A stretch of DNA of 64,000 nucleotides from Paracidovorax valerianellae (GCF_900102625.1 NZ_FMZC01000003.1:124001-188000); one strand, 5' to 3'; counted from the first letter of the stretch, positions 9,137 through 20,631 are shown. Notes: a model not told the origin generated them from the letters alone. Numbers and translations are program-made.

Positions 9137-9805
9137 TCAGGCCGCTGCGGTCGTGATGCGGTCCTGAAAAATCCAATTGCGCTGTGCGCCGAACACTGCA
9201 TCGGGGTACTGCGGCCGGCCCCGGCTGCCGTTGTATCGGCCCAGCGTCATGAACAGATCGCCGCGCTCGCGGTCCAGGTAATGGCGCAGGATCACGCAGC
9301 CGAAGCGCAGGTTGGTCTGCATGTGAAACAGCTTGCCCGCGTCGCCATCGCCGATCACGCGCGTCCAGAACGGCATGACCTGCATGTAGCCCCGGGCGCC
9401 CACGCTGGACACGGCAAACTTGCGGAAAGCGCTCTCGACCTGGATCAACCCAAGCACCAGGGACACATCCAACCCCGCCCGCTTCGACTCGTACCAGACG
9501 GTCTGCAGAAAGTCGCGACGCACTTCCCATTCCGGCTTGCGCCGGCGCAGCCGGTCGCTCATGGTGCCGAGCCAGCGCAGGTACAACAACCGGGCCTCGG
9601 TCGTACCGAATTGGGGCTCGGGGGGCGCCTGGTTCAGAACGGCGGAACTCAGCGCAGTGCGCACCGAATCGATCAGCGGCTCCTCCAGCTGTCCGCCCGC
9701 ATGAGCGGCCTGCGGAGCCGCGAGCCAGGCGGCAGGCCCGGCGGACAAAGATACGAGGCAGGCCCGGCGCGAAACGGCCCCGGCCTTTCCTGGCAGTGCG
9801 CTCAT
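9137..9805 (-). CDS. Lytic transglycosylase (SLT-domain), exported
   Basis: 222 residues. The N-terminus has [20 protein letters not shown] followed by AHAGG, a signal peptide with a twin-arginine pair. The SLT domain shows the catalytic glutamate in [20 protein letters not shown], the GYMQVMP motif and the downstream YNGS. It cleaves peptidoglycan glycan strands in the periplasm to give anhydromuropeptides. Its ATG overlaps the proS stop by 4 bp (ATGA), so it is translationally coupled behind proS, a common arrangement in Comamonadaceae. Confidence 0.92.
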   Translation of the reverse strand: MSALPGKAGAVSRRACLVSLSAGPAAWLAAPQAAHAGGQLEEPLIDSVRTALSSAVLNQAPPEPQFGTTEARLLYLRWLGTMSDRLRRRKPEWEVRRDFLQTVWYESKRAGLDVSLVLGLIQVESAFRKFAVSSVGARGYMQVMPFWTRVIGDGDAGKLFHMQTNLRFGCVILRHYLDRERGDLFMTLGRYNGSRGRPQYPDAVFGAQRNWIFQDRITTAAA

Positions 9806-11544
9806 GGTGCCAGCCGGCCCTTGACGTGCGCCAGGATGTCGGCCGTCGCCACCTTCGTGGCCGCGGTGTCGCGGCGGTGCTGGTACTCCAGTTGGCCTTC
9901 CTTGAGCCCGCGATCGGAGATCACCACGCGGTGGGGCACGCCGATCAACTCCCAGTCGGCAAACATCGCGCCGGGGCGCTCGCCACGATCGTCCAGAAGC
10001 ACATCCACTCCCGCCGCCAGCAGATCGGTGTAGAGCTGTTCGGCTGCAGCCTTGACCTCCGCACTGCGGTCCATGCCGATGGGGCAGACGACCACCGTGA
10101 ACGGAGCGATGGCGTCCGGCCAGATGATGCCGCGGTCGTCATGGTTTTGCTCGATGGCCGCAGCAGGCAGGCGCGTGATGCCGATGCCGTAGCAACCCAT
10201 CTCGAAGAAAGCGGGCTTGCCGTCTTCGCCCAGGAACGTCGCGTTCATGGCCTTGCTGTACTTGGTGCCGAGATAGAACACATGGCCGACTTCGATGCCA
10301 CGCTCGATCGCGAGTTCCCCCTGGCCGTCGGGCGAACGATCACCCGCCACCACGTTGCGCAGGTCGGACACCACTTCGGGCTCGGGCAGGTCACGGCCCC
10401 AGTTCACGCCCGTCATGTGGAAGTCAACGGCGTTGGCGCCGCAGATCCAGTCCGCCATCACGGCCACTTCGCGGTCCACCACCAGCTTCACGGGCTTTTG
10501 CAATTGCAGCGGGCCCAGATACCCCGGCTTGCAGCCGAAGTGATCTTCGATCTCGCCCACGGTCGCAAAGCGGAAGCCCGCCAAGCCGGGGACCTTCGAC
10601 ACCTTGATCTCGTTCATGTCATGGTCGCCGCGCAGCAGCAGCAGCCAGACCTGCGTCTTGGCGATCTCGCCGGCTTCGTTCGTCTCGTCGGTGGCCAACA
10701 CCAGGGACTTCACGGTGGACTGCAGCGGCACGTCCAACAGTTGCGCCACATCGGCGCAGGTGCTCTTGCCGGGCGTCGCCGTCTTGGCCATGGGCTGCGT
10801 GGCTGCAGGGCGAGGGCCGGCCGGGGGCAATGCCTCGGCTTTTTCCATGTTCGCCGCATAGCTGCTCTGGGGGCAGTAGACGATCGCGTCTTCACCCGTG
10901 GCGGCGATGACCTGGAACTCTTCGCTCAAATCGCCGCCGATTGCACCGCTGTCCGCAGCGACGGCGCGGTAGGTCAACCCGAAGCGATCAAAAATGCGCC
11001 GGTATGCCTGGGCCATCACCTGGTAGCTGGCCTTGGCTGCATCCTGGTCGCGGTCAAAGGAGTAAGCGTCCTTCATCGTGAATTCACGGCCGCGCATCAG
11101 CCCGAAGCGTGGGCGGCGCTCATCCCGAAACTTGGTCTGGATCTGGTACAGGTTCTTGGGCAACTGCTTGTAGCTGCGCAGCTCCTGGCGCGCGATGTCA
11201 GTAACCACCTCTTCGCTGGTCGGCTGAATCACGAAATCCCGGCCATGGCGGTCTTGAATCCGCAGCAATTCGGGGCCCATCTTGTCAAACCGGCCGGTTT
11301 CCTGCCAGAACTCAGCAGGCTGGACTACGGGCATGGATACCTCCACAGCGCCAGCCCGGTTCATTTCCTCACGAACGATGGCTTCCACCTTGCGGATGAC
11401 GCGCAATCCCATGGGCATGTAGTTGTAAATGCCTGCCCCCAGCTTCTTGATGAGGCCCGCCCGGGTCATCAGCTTGTGGCTGACCACTTCCGCATCTGCC
11501 GGGGCTTCCTTGAGGGTGGATACGAAGAATTGGGACGCTTTCAT
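9802..11544 (-). CDS. proS: Prolyl-tRNA synthetase
   Basis: 580 residues, the bacterial-type ProRS length. N-terminal [26 protein letters not shown], class II motif 2 ([21 protein letters not shown] near residue 140), an editing (INS) domain inserted between motifs 2 and 3 (residues ~225-405), motif 3 [14 protein letters not shown], and a C-terminal anticodon-binding domain. It charges tRNA-Pro, encoded nearby at 16,584. ATG 11544 fits the family; a TTG 18 bp upstream adds six residues not seen in the family. Confidence 0.97.
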   Translation of the reverse strand: MKASQFFVSTLKEAPADAEVVSHKLMTRAGLIKKLGAGIYNYMPMGLRVIRKVEAIVREEMNRAGAVEVSMPVVQPAEFWQETGRFDKMGPELLRIQDRHGRDFVIQPTSEEVVTDIARQELRSYKQLPKNLYQIQTKFRDERRPRFGLMRGREFTMKDAYSFDRDQDAAKASYQVMAQAYRRIFDRFGLTYRAVAADSGAIGGDLSEEFQVIAATGEDAIVYCPQSSYAANMEKAEALPPAGPRPAATQPMAKTATPGKSTCADVAQLLDVPLQSTVKSLVLATDETNEAGEIAKTQVWLLLLRGDHDMNEIKVSKVPGLAGFRFATVGEIEDHFGCKPGYLGPLQLQKPVKLVVDREVAVMADWICGANAVDFHMTGVNWGRDLPEPEVVSDLRNVVAGDRSPDGQGELAIERGIEVGHVFYLGTKYSKAMNATFLGEDGKPAFFEMGCYGIGITRLPAAAIEQNHDDRGIIWPDAIAPFTVVVCPIGMDRSAEVKAAAEQLYTDLLAAGVDVLLDDRGERPGAMFADWELIGVPHRVVISDRGLKEGQLEYQHRRDTAATKVATADILAHVKGRLAP

Positions 11545-11577
11545 TGGGGGGATTTCATGCAATTGCGCCCGGTCTGC

Positions 11578-11605
11578 TTGCTGCGCACAAGGCGCCGTGC
11601 ATAAT
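11578..11605 (+). promoter_or_regulatory. Candidate sigma70 promoter for rppH
   Basis: TTGCTG (11578-11583), 16-bp spacer, CATAAT (11600-11605). It sits 30 bp before the rppH ATG in the proS/rppH divergent region. Confidence 0.5.
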
Positions 11606-11635
11606 GGTCACAGTTTAAAAAATTGGGGTTAGATT

Positions 11636-12343
11636 ATGCTTGACCGGGACGGCTTTCGGCCGAACGTCGGCATCATCCTGCTCAACCAGAAAAACCAGGT
11701 ATTCTGGGGCAAGCGCATCCGCACCCACAGCTGGCAGTTCCCGCAGGGCGGCATCGACCGGGGGGAAACTCCCGAGCAGGCAATGTACCGCGAACTGCAT
11801 GAAGAAGTGGGATTGCATCCGGGCCATGTGCGCGTGGTTGCCCGTACCAGGGACTGGTTGCGCTATGAGGTGCCTGACCGGTACATCCGCCGCGATGCAC
11901 GCGGACATTACAAGGGCCAGAAGCAAATCTGGTACCTGCTGCAGTTGCTGGGGCACGACTGGGACCTGAACCTGCGCGCCACGAACCATCCTGAATTCGA
12001 CGCATGGCGCTGGAACGATTACTGGGTCCCGCTGGACGTGGTCGTGGAGTTCAAGCGCGGCGTGTATGAGATGGCGCTGACCGAGTTGGCGCGCTTTCTG
12101 CCACGCCACGAGCAACGCAATCGCTACCTGCGCAGCGGCATGCGCTCCCGCGAAGGCGAAAGTCTTCCAAGCGGTATGCCGATGCACCGTGCGGGGTCAC
12201 TGTTGGTCAGTCCTGGTATGGAAATGCCTCCTGGTGCCAGCTTCGATCCTGATCCACAAAAGAGCAAATCATCGTCTGCGCCTCCCGAGCAGGCCACAGG
12301 AATTCAGCTCTCTCCCGTCCAGCTGTCACCCAAGCTGGTTTGA
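11636..12343 (+). CDS. rppH: RNA pyrophosphohydrolase
   Basis: 235 residues. The NUDIX box is [23 protein letters not shown] near residue 38, preceded by SWQFPQGG, the RppH signature. The enzyme removes pyrophosphate from the 5' end of transcripts, starting RNase E-dependent decay. The catalytic domain covers residues 1-160. A Pro/Ser-rich tail of about 70 residues follows, longer than in E. coli but usual in Burkholderiales. ATG 11636 starts [15 protein letters not shown]. It is divergent from proS. Confidence 0.95.
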   Translation: MLDRDGFRPNVGIILLNQKNQVFWGKRIRTHSWQFPQGGIDRGETPEQAMYRELHEEVGLHPGHVRVVARTRDWLRYEVPDRYIRRDARGHYKGQKQIWYLLQLLGHDWDLNLRATNHPEFDAWRWNDYWVPLDVVVEFKRGVYEMALTELARFLPRHEQRNRYLRSGMRSREGESLPSGMPMHRAGSLLVSPGMEMPPGASFDPDPQKSKSSSAPPEQATGIQLSPVQLSPKLV

Positions 12344-12376
12344 TGTTTACGGCCTTGTATCGAAGGCCGTAAACAT
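12343..12376. terminator. Perfect 14-bp inverted repeat between convergent rppH and proB
   Basis: ATGTTTACGGCCTT, 6-nt loop GTATCG, AAGGCCGTAAACAT. The arms are perfectly complementary. It begins at the last base of rppH and lies 19 bp from the end of proB, so it most likely terminates both. Confidence 0.8.
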
Positions 12377-12394
12377 TTCTGCCGAGTCTGGATT

Positions 12395-13540
12395 TCAGCT
12401 GGCCACCGCAGCAAGGACCATGTTGTCTCGGTGCACCATCTCCGGCTCTGCAACGTAGCCAAGCAGGCGCTCGAACTCAGTGGAAGGCTTGCGGCACAGC
12501 AAACGCGCCTCCGCACTCGCATAGTTGGCGAGGCCGCGCGCCACTTCCGTGCCAGCTTCATCACGCACCGCGATGACATCACCACGGGAGAAATCGCCCT
12601 CCACTCCCACCATGCCAATAGGGAGAAGGCTTTTACCCTCCGCCCGCAATTTGGCTGCCGCTCCAGTGTCCACGGTCACCGAGCCTCTGAGTTGCAAGTG
12701 GTCCGCCATCCATTGCTTGCGAGCCTGCTTTTTCTGCGTCTGCGCTACCAGGAGAGTGCCGATCGCTTCCCCTTTGGTGAGCCGCACCAGCACGTCGGGC
12801 TCTCGCCCCCAAGCGATCACCGTTGAGGCGCCAGATCCCGCAGCCCGCTTGGCCGCGATGATCTTGGTGATCATTCCTCCGCGGCCAATGCTGGAGCCCA
12901 CGCCGCCCGCCATGGCTTCCAGCGAAAGATCACCCGCCTGGGCCTCATGCACAAATTGCGCATCGGGATTGCGCCGAGGGTCTGCGGTGTAAAGCCCTTT
13001 TTGATCCGTCAAGATGATCAGGGCATCTGCCTCGATGAGGTTCGCCACCAGCGCGCCCAGCGTATCGTTGTCGCCAAACTTGATTTCGTCCGTGACCACC
13101 GTATCGTTTTCATTGATCACCGGCACGACGCCCAGGCGCAGCAACGTGAGCAAGGTGGACCGGGCGTTCAGGTAGCGCTCTCGATCGGCCAAGTCGGCGT
13201 GGGTCAGCAGCACCTGGGCACTTCCCAATCCCTGCTCACGCAACTTGGTTTCGTACATTTGCGCGAGCCCCATTTGGCCAACCGCAGCTGCCGCCTGGAG
13301 CTCATGGATTTCGTGAGGACGAGTCGCCCAGCCCAAGCGTTTCATGCCTTCCGCGATCGCACCGCTGGAGACCATGACTACTTCACGCCGGGCGCCCGAT
13401 TCACCACGCGCCAACGTAGCCAACTGGCGGCTCCATTCGCCAATCGCTGCCTCATCCAAACCTCGCCCTTCATCCGTCACAAGGCTGGAGCCCACCTTGA
13501 CGACAATGCGGCGTGCGTCACGCAATATGCTGGAAACCAT
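12395..13540 (-). CDS. proB: Glutamate 5-kinase
   Basis: 381 residues: an amino-acid kinase domain ([16 protein letters not shown] at the N-terminus, [44 protein letters not shown]) followed by a C-terminal PUA domain ([23 protein letters not shown] onwards). It phosphorylates glutamate in the first step of proline synthesis and is feedback-inhibited by proline. Last gene of the rplU-rpmA-obgE-proB cluster; a dispersed repeat lies between obgE and proB. ATG 13540 fits the family start. Confidence 0.97.
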   Translation of the reverse strand: MVSSILRDARRIVVKVGSSLVTDEGRGLDEAAIGEWSRQLATLARGESGARREVVMVSSGAIAEGMKRLGWATRPHEIHELQAAAAVGQMGLAQMYETKLREQGLGSAQVLLTHADLADRERYLNARSTLLTLLRLGVVPVINENDTVVTDEIKFGDNDTLGALVANLIEADALIILTDQKGLYTADPRRNPDAQFVHEAQAGDLSLEAMAGGVGSSIGRGGMITKIIAAKRAAGSGASTVIAWGREPDVLVRLTKGEAIGTLLVAQTQKKQARKQWMADHLQLRGSVTVDTGAAAKLRAEGKSLLPIGMVGVEGDFSRGDVIAVRDEAGTEVARGLANYASAEARLLCRKPSTEFERLLGYVAEPEMVHRDNMVLAAVAS

Positions 13541-13558
13541 ATGAAGAATAGTGACTGC

Positions 13559-13600
13559 TAGCGCACGCCAGGCAAGCGCTAGCAGCTATTAAATGAAGAG
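13559..13600. repeat. Dispersed intergenic repeat between obgE and proB
   Basis: Contains TAGCGCACGCCAGGCAAGCGCTAGCAGCTATTAAAT in two blocks: an AGCGC...GCGCT stem and an AGCTATTAAATGAAGAG half. The second half is degraded compared with the 38,386 copy. Confidence 0.6.
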
Positions 13601-13624
13601 CATCAGAGAGGCAGAATTGCCTTG

Positions 13625-14740
<1,116 letters not shown>

Positions 14741-14770
14741 CTATCCGCGGCAAGCACTTCCAAAACGACA

Positions 14771-14792
14771 AAGCCCCGACAGGTCGGGGCTT
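14771..14792 (-). terminator. Rho-independent terminator after rpmA
   Basis: On the minus strand AAGCCCCGAC, a 2-nt turn, GTCGGGGCTT then TTGTCGTTTT. It lies 23 bp past the rpmA stop and probably lets high-level ribosomal protein transcription drop before obgE. Confidence 0.8.
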
Positions 14793-14814
14793 CGAAAGCG
14801 TCAAAGGACGGGCT

Positions 14815-15072
14815 TTAAGCCGGCGTCACATTGACCGTGTGCTTGGACAGTGCGCCCTTGGTGCCGAACGACACGTGGCCCTCGACCAGTGCAAACAGCG
14901 TGTGGTCCTTGCCAACACCTACATTGGTGCCGGGATGGAACCGCGTGCCACGCTGACGCACGATGATCGAGCCTGCGCTGATCAATTCGCCACCGAAAGC
15001 CTTCACACCGAGCATCTTGGGCTTGGAATCGCGCCCGTTTCGCGTAGAGCCGCCGCCTTTTTTCTGTGCCAT
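14815..15072 (-). CDS. rpmA: 50S ribosomal protein L27
   Basis: 85 residues, full length. [21 protein letters not shown] is the usual N-terminus, followed by [23 protein letters not shown]27 reaches the peptidyl-transferase centre with its N-terminal tail. It begins 14 bp after rplU and is co-transcribed with it. Confidence 0.98.
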   Translation of the reverse strand: MAQKKGGGSTRNGRDSKPKMLGVKAFGGELISAGSIIVRQRGTRFHPGTNVGVGKDHTLFALVEGHVSFGTKGALSKHTVNVTPA

Positions 15073-15086
15073 GACATCAACTCCTT

Positions 15087-15398
15087 TTAACCGGCGATCG
15101 CACCGATTTGCAGTTCGGTGAACTGCTGGCGATGGCCTTGGCGTTTCTGATAGTGCTTACGACGGCGCATCTTGAAGATGTGCACTTTGTCGTGTTTGCC
15201 GTGCGCCACGACAGTAGCCGTAACGGTTGCGCCGGACACCAGGGGTGTGCCAACCTTGATTTCAGCGCCGTTTCCGACAGCCAGAACCTGGTCAATCACA
15301 ATTTCCTGGCCTACGTCCGCAGCAATCTGTTCTACTTTAATTTTTTCGCCGGAAGCAACGCGATACTGCTTGCCGCCGGTTTTTATGACCGCGTACAT
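15087..15398 (-). CDS. rplU: 50S ribosomal protein L21
   Basis: 103 residues. [25 protein letters not shown] is the conserved start, ending with the [14 protein letters not shown] basic tail. First gene of the rplU-rpmA operon, divergent from ispB, with its own promoter about 50 bp upstream. Confidence 0.98.
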   Translation of the reverse strand: MYAVIKTGGKQYRVASGEKIKVEQIAADVGQEIVIDQVLAVGNGAEIKVGTPLVSGATVTATVVAHGKHDKVHIFKMRRRKHYQKRQGHRQQFTELQIGAIAG

Positions 15399-15448
15399 GT
15401 AAACCTCTTTGGATGGAGTTCTGCGGACGAATTTCCACAGAGCCTGCG

Positions 15449-15477
15449 ACTATAGCACGGAGCTCTTTTTTAGCCAA
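15449..15477 (-). promoter_or_regulatory. Candidate sigma70 promoter for rplU-rpmA
   Basis: Reading leftward on the minus strand: TTGGCT (15477-15472), 17-bp spacer, TATAGT (15454-15449). The spacing and the near-consensus -10 are good for a strongly expressed ribosomal operon. Start of transcription would be near 15,442. Confidence 0.55.
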
Positions 15478-15553
15478 CTCAGCCACATCGTCCCCTAACG
15501 GACTTTTAGCAGCGGCGAGCGAACGAGACGTCAGGCTCACGCAAAGCGATTCC

Positions 15554-15559
15554 TATAAT
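15554..15559 (+). promoter_or_regulatory. TATAAT -10 box upstream of ispB
   Basis: Perfect TATAAT 29 bp before the TTG start of ispB. No clear -35 at 16-18 bp, so confidence is moderate. Confidence 0.45.
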
Positions 15560-15587
15560 CCATTTTTCGTCGCTGCACACGATCATC

Positions 15588-16571
15588 TTGTCCACCACCA
15601 CTTCCAGCACTTCTGCAACTCTTGCCCTGATCGCCGACGACATGCACGAGGTGGACAAAGTCATCGCCGCCCGGCTCGACTCGTCAGTCTCTCTCGTTGG
15701 AGACATCGCGCGGTACATCATTTCCGCGGGCGGCAAACGTTTGCGACCAGCTTTGCTGCTTTTGATGTGTGGATCGCTGGGGTACAAAGGCTTTCAGCGT
15801 TTCAATCTGGCAGCCGTGGTGGAGTTCATTCATACCGCAACCCTGCTGCACGACGATGTCGTTGACGAGTCCACTCTGCGGCGCGGACGCCCCACGGCCA
15901 ACGAGAATTTTGGCAATCCCGCCAGTGTGCTGGTAGGTGACTTTCTGCACTCCCGCGCTTTCCAGATGATGGTCGATGCGGATGACATGCGCGTGATGCA
16001 GATTCTTTCCGAAGCCACTAACGTGATTGCAGAGGGTGAGGTCCAGCAACTCATGAACACTCACGATGCCACGCTGGATGAGCAAGGCTACCTGGATGTC
16101 ATTCGATCAAAAACGGCAAAGCTCTTCGAAGCGAGTGCACGTCTGGCAGCCATTCTGGCCCGCAGTTCACCAGAATTGGAACGGGCCTGTGCGGCCTACG
16201 GACAGGCGCTCGGAACCGCCTTTCAAGTCATCGATGATGTACTGGACTACGACGGCGACTCAACAGAAATGGGCAAAAACCTTGGCGACGATCTTCGCGA
16301 AGGCAAGGTCACTCTGCCATTGATCATTGCGATGCAACGTGGGACCAATGACCAACGCGCCCTGATCGAAAGCGCAATCCAAACGGGGGCTGTAGAAAAA
16401 CTGCCAGCCATCGTGCAAATCGTCAAAAGCACCGGGGCACTTGAGGCGACGCGGCATGCTGCGGCGCTGCAGGCACAGCAGGCTATTGATGCAGCCCTGC
16501 AATTACCCTCCAATCTCTACACAGAGGGCTTGATAGAATTGGCATCTCAGCTACTAGGAAGGCGGCTTTAA
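15588..16571 (+). CDS. ispB: Polyprenyl (octaprenyl) diphosphate synthase
   Basis: 327 residues. The two aspartate-rich motifs are LLHDDVVD near residue 83 and VIDDVLDYDGD near residue 210. GGKRLRP near residue 43 and FLHSRAFQ are also family signatures. It makes the long isoprenoid tail for ubiquinone from isopentenyl diphosphate. The start is probably TTG 15588, which gives an STTTSSTSATLALIADDM N-terminus typical of the family; ATG 15642 is the next option. Transcribed divergently from rplU, a conserved arrangement. Confidence 0.94.
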   Translation: MSTTTSSTSATLALIADDMHEVDKVIAARLDSSVSLVGDIARYIISAGGKRLRPALLLLMCGSLGYKGFQRFNLAAVVEFIHTATLLHDDVVDESTLRRGRPTANENFGNPASVLVGDFLHSRAFQMMVDADDMRVMQILSEATNVIAEGEVQQLMNTHDATLDEQGYLDVIRSKTAKLFEASARLAAILARSSPELERACAAYGQALGTAFQVIDDVLDYDGDSTEMGKNLGDDLREGKVTLPLIIAMQRGTNDQRALIESAIQTGAVEKLPAIVQIVKSTGALEATRHAAALQAQQAIDAALQLPSNLYTEGLIELASQLLGRRL

Positions 16572-16583
16572 CCGCCTTCAATT

Positions 16584-16660
16584 CGGGGTGTAGCTTAGCC
16601 TGGTAGAGCGCTACGTTCGGGACGTAGAGGCCGGAGGTTCGAATCCTCTCACCCCGACCA
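16584..16660 (+). tRNA. tRNA-Pro (CGG anticodon)
   Basis: 77-nt cloverleaf. Acceptor CGGGGTG pairs with CACCCCG, discriminator A, CCA encoded at 16658-16660. The anticodon stem CTACG/CGTAG surrounds the loop TTCGGGA, giving anticodon CGG. The T arm contains GGTTCGAATCC. It begins 12 bp after the ispB stop and may share its transcript. Confidence 0.97.
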
Positions 16661-16773
16661 CCTTAGTGCGCAGTTTCGTGGTTTAGCTGCAATCCTCCCA
16701 CTTGATCCGTGGCCTGAACACCTCGGCAATGTTAGGATGGTTTCCTTTCCATCCACATGATTCTGCTGGTTAC

Positions 16774-18508
16774 ATGGCCGTTGATATCGCACCCAAAGAA
16801 GGCGCCGCAATTGCCTTGCCCGGCTTAGGCCGAGCTTTGATGTCAGCCGGCAAGCTGAGTCAGAAGTCAGCGGAAGACATCTTCCGCAAATCACAGATCA
16901 GCAAGACCAGCTTTATCGCTGAGCTGACAGGGTCTGGAGCTGTTTCAGCAGCAGAGCTCGCACACACTGTCTCGGCCGTGTTTGGTGCACCTCTGCTGGA
17001 TCTTGAGGCGATCGATCCTCTTCGCATCCCAAAAGATTTACTTGACCCCAAGATTTGCCAAGCCTATCGGGTGGTAGCGCTCAGCAAACGCAACAATAGA
17101 TTGATTGTTGCCACTGCAGATCCCACTGATCAGGAGGCTGCGGAAAAAATTAAGTTCACGACTCAGATGGGCGTGGACTGGATCATTGCCGAATACGACA
17201 AACTCATCAAACTCGTCGAAGCCAATACCAAATCAGTTGGCGAATCGATGGAGAGCCTGTCGAGCGGCGGCGATTTTGAGTTTGATGATGTCAAGGTAGA
17301 AGAGGCTCCTGATAACTCAGATGCAGGAGCCAATGACGTCGAAGACGCCCCCATTGTCAAGTTTCTTCACAAAATGCTGGTGGACGCATTCAATATGCGT
17401 GCTTCCGATCTGCATTTCGAGCCTTACGAACATCAATACCGAGTGCGATTTCGCATTGACGGAGAACTTCGCGAAATCGCATCTCCGCCGATAGCCATCA
17501 AAGACAAACTGGCATCACGCATCAAGGTTATTTCACGCCTAGACATTTCGGAAAAACGCGTTCCGCAAGATGGCAGGATGAAGCTCAAAGTCGGGCCTGA
17601 TCGGGTCATTGACTTTCGAGTAAGTACTTTGCCAACCCTCTTTGGGGAGAAGATCGTTATTCGGATTTTGGATCCGAGCAGCGCGAAATTAGGAATTGAT
17701 GCACTGGGATACGAGCCTGAGGAAAAAGAAAGGCTCATGCATGCGATTGGCCGTCCTTACGGCATGATCTTGGTGACAGGACCAACTGGATCAGGAAAAA
17801 CTGTTTCCCTTTATACCTGCCTCAATTTATTGAACAAGGCCGGTGTCAATATTGCCACTGCCGAAGACCCTTCGGAAATCAACTTGCCTGGCGTCAACCA
17901 AGTCAACGTCAACGAGAAGGCTGGTCTGACTTTTGCCACAGCACTGAAGTCATTCCTGCGCCAAGATCCTGACATTATTATGGTCGGTGAAATTCGCGAT
18001 CTTGAAACGGCAGATATTTCCATCAAGGCCGCACAAACTGTGCCACTTGGTATTGTCCACACTGCACACCAATGATGCGCCTACGACATTGACTCGAATG
18101 CGCAACATGGGCATTGCGCCGTTCAACATTGCCTCCAGCGTCATTTTGATCACTGCCCAGCGCTTGGCGCGCAGGTTATGCCCCGCTTGCAAAACACCTG
18201 CAGACATTCCTCATGAAACATTGCTTGAAGCGGGTTACAAAGACGAGGAAATCGACGGTACGTGGGTCACTTATAGACCTGTGGGTTGCTCCGCCTGCAA
18301 CAACGGGTATAAAGGACGATTGGGTATCTATCAGGTGATGCCGATTTCAGAAGAAATTCAACGCATCATTTTGAGAGATGGGAGTGCCTTGGAAATTGCA
18401 AAGCAGGCAAAGGCGGAAGGTGTACGCTCCTTACGCGACGCAGGGCTTCACAAAGCCAAAATGGGACTGACCTCTCTTGAAGAAGTTTTGGCCGTTACCA
18501 ACGAATAA
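16774..18508 (+). pseudogene. pilB: Type IV pilus assembly ATPase PilB, interrupted by a single-base frameshift
   Basis: Read through, this would be a ~577-residue PilB, the hexameric ATPase that powers pilus extension. The N-terminal MshEN/T2SSE_N region, the Walker A GPTGSGKTVSLYT (near residue 335) and the Walker B-region DPDIIMVGEIRDLETADI are intact. After IKAAQT at 18,039 the reading frame shifts: an apparent extra T at 18,041 turns the expected GHLVLSTLHTNDAPTTL into a run ending at TGA 18,073. The remaining ~155 codons, with the four-Cys zinc motif (CPAC, CSAC), continue in the +1 frame to TAA 18,508. The truncated product would lack the histidine box and C-terminal subdomain. It could be a real inactivating mutation or an assembly error. 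ATG 16774 is the family start. Confidence 0.9.
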
Positions 18509-18528
18509 CGCGAGTCGCGAGGAATATT

Positions 18529-19746
18529 ATGGCAACCGCCGCATCGAGGGATATCAAGGACTTCGTCTACGAGTGGGAGGGTAAAGACAGAAGTGGCAAG
18601 ATTATTCGTGGAGAGGTGAGAGCGGCTGGTGAAAACCAAGTTCAAGCCACTTTACGCAGGCAAGGCGTGTTGCCAACCAAGATCAAAAAAAGGCGCATGC
18701 GCTCGGGCAAGAAGATCAAGCCCAAAGATATTGCATTGTTTACTCGTCAGATGGCCACGATGATGAAGGCCGGGGTGCCACTGCTTCAATCGTTCGATAT
18801 TGTTGGTCGAGGCAATACCAATGCCAGCGTGACCAAATTGCTCAACGATATTCGAAGCGATGTGGAAACCGGCACCTCGCTGAATGCGGCGTTTCGCAAA
18901 TACCCTATGTACTTCGACAGTCTCTACTGCAATCTGGTGGAAGCTGGCGAAGCGGCTGGTATTTTGGAAGCACTGCTAGACCGGCTGGCCATGTACATGG
19001 AAAAGACCGAAGCCATCAAATCGAAGATAAAATCTGCGTTGATGTATCCTATTTCGGTGGTGATAGTTGCTTTTGTGGTAGTGACCGTGATCATGATTTT
19101 TGTGATCCCAGCGTTCAAAGAAGTCTTTACCTCATTTGGCGCAGAATTACCAGCACCGACTCTCATAGTAATGGGGATAAGTGAAATATTCGTAAAATGG
19201 TGGTGGTTGATTTTTGGAGTAATAGGCGGTGGGTTTTATTTTTTCATGCAGGCTTGGCGGCGTAGCGAGAAGATGCAAATCTTTATGGATCGGTTGTTAT
19301 TGCGCATTCCTGTTTTTGGTACGCTGATCGATAAATCCTGCGTTGCTCGTTGGACACGGACCTTGTCCACGATGTTTGCAGCGGGTGTGCCGCTTGTTGA
19401 AGCATTAGACTCCGTTGGCGGAGCTTCTGGTAATTCAGTCTATTCCATGGCCACGGAAAAAATTCAGCAGGAGGTATCTACAGGTACCAGCTTGACTGCC
19501 GCAATGGGCAATACCAATGTATTCCCGTCGATGGTGATTCAGATGTGCGCGATCGGTGAAGAATCTGGCTCGATCGATCACATGCTGGGCAAGGCTGCTG
19601 ACTTCTACGAAGCTGAAGTTGACGAAATGGTCGCTGGATTGTCCAGCCTGATGGAGCCAATCATCATCGTATTTTTGGGGACCATTATTGGTGGCATCGT
19701 GGTTTCGATGTACCTCCCAATCTTCAAACTGGGCCAAGTCGTCTAA
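18529..19746 (+). CDS. pilC: Type IV pilus inner-membrane platform protein PilC
   Basis: 405 residues with two GspF-type domains: FTRQMATMMKAGVPLLQSFDI near residue 75 and its repeat WTRTLSTMFAAGVPLVEALDSV near residue 278. Three membrane segments lie at about residues 175, 225 and 380 (PIIIVFLGTIIGGIVVSMYLPIF). It couples PilB and PilT ATPases to pilin assembly. It starts 20 bp after pilB with a GAGGAATATT site and overlaps pilD by 1 bp. Intact, although pilB upstream is broken. Confidence 0.97.
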   Translation: MATAASRDIKDFVYEWEGKDRSGKIIRGEVRAAGENQVQATLRRQGVLPTKIKKRRMRSGKKIKPKDIALFTRQMATMMKAGVPLLQSFDIVGRGNTNASVTKLLNDIRSDVETGTSLNAAFRKYPMYFDSLYCNLVEAGEAAGILEALLDRLAMYMEKTEAIKSKIKSALMYPISVVIVAFVVVTVIMIFVIPAFKEVFTSFGAELPAPTLIVMGISEIFVKWWWLIFGVIGGGFYFFMQAWRRSEKMQIFMDRLLLRIPVFGTLIDKSCVARWTRTLSTMFAAGVPLVEALDSVGGASGNSVYSMATEKIQQEVSTGTSLTAAMGNTNVFPSMVIQMCAIGEESGSIDHMLGKAADFYEAEVDEMVAGLSSLMEPIIIVFLGTIIGGIVVSMYLPIFKLGQVV

Positions 19747-20630
19747 TGGAATTAGGTGTCTGGGAGAACGCAGCCGTCTTAGGCCTGCTGGGTCTACTGA
19801 TCGGTAGCTTCCTGAATGTGGTAATTCATCGCTTGCCAAAAATGATGGAGCGCCAATGGGCAGCAGAGTGCGCGGATTTTGTCGCGCTCACAGATAAGAA
19901 TGAGGCCTCGGTACAAGCGCCGGTAGCGAATACTGAATCGTTCAACCTAGCGACCCCGCCATCACGCTGCCCATCATGCGAGCACATCGTGAGATGGCAC
20001 GAGAACATTCCAGTTCTGAGTTATCTGTGGCTCAGAGGCCGTTGTTCCGCCTGCAAAATTCGAATCAGCCCCAGATACCCTCTGGTCGAGTTGGCCACGG
20101 GCAGCCTCTTTTTCTTTTGCGGTTGGCATTGGGAATTGACCCTCACGGCTGCAGCGTGGTGCGGCTTTTCGGCCGCCTTGATGGCATTGGCATTCATCGA
20201 TTGGGATACCACTCTGTTGCCTGATGACATCACGCTCCCTTTGCTGTGGGCAGGCTTGATTGCCTCGGCGTTGCAATGGACCACCGTGCCACTGTTCGTA
20301 TCCGTCATGGGTGCTGCGGCAGGTTATCTTTCCCTTTGGACGGTTTACTGGGCTTTCAAACTCGTCACAGGCAAGGAGGGGATGGGACATGGCGATTTCA
20401 AGCTGTTCGCTGCGCTGGGCGCATGGTTCGGCTGGCCAGCCCTGGTGCCCATCATCCTCATCGCCTCGGTGATTGGCGCGTTTGTAGGCATCGGAATGAA
20501 GTTCGCCAGCCAATTGCGTGAAGGCGGATATATCCCTTTCGGTCCTTTTTTGGTGGGCTCGGGACTCGCTGCAATGGTGTTTGGCCCAGAAACCATTCTG
20601 CAAGGATTGCTGCGCAGCTTGGGACTTTGA
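19746..20630 (+). CDS. pilD: Prepilin peptidase / N-methyltransferase PilD
   Basis: 294 residues. The N-terminal domain has GLLIGSFLNVVIHRLPKMME and a CPSCEH...CSACK zinc-binding four-cysteine motif. The aspartyl-protease residues lie in FIDWDTTLLPDDITLPLLW and in GMGHGDFKLFAALGAW (GxGD). It cleaves the leader from type IV prepilins and methylates the new N-terminus. Last of pilBCD; its ATG shares a base with the pilC stop. Confidence 0.97.
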   Translation: MELGVWENAAVLGLLGLLIGSFLNVVIHRLPKMMERQWAAECADFVALTDKNEASVQAPVANTESFNLATPPSRCPSCEHIVRWHENIPVLSYLWLRGRCSACKIRISPRYPLVELATGSLFFFCGWHWELTLTAAAWCGFSAALMALAFIDWDTTLLPDDITLPLLWAGLIASALQWTTVPLFVSVMGAAAGYLSLWTVYWAFKLVTGKEGMGHGDFKLFAALGAWFGWPALVPIILIASVIGAFVGIGMKFASQLREGGYIPFGPFLVGSGLAAMVFGPETILQGLLRSLGL

Positions 20631-20631
20631 C

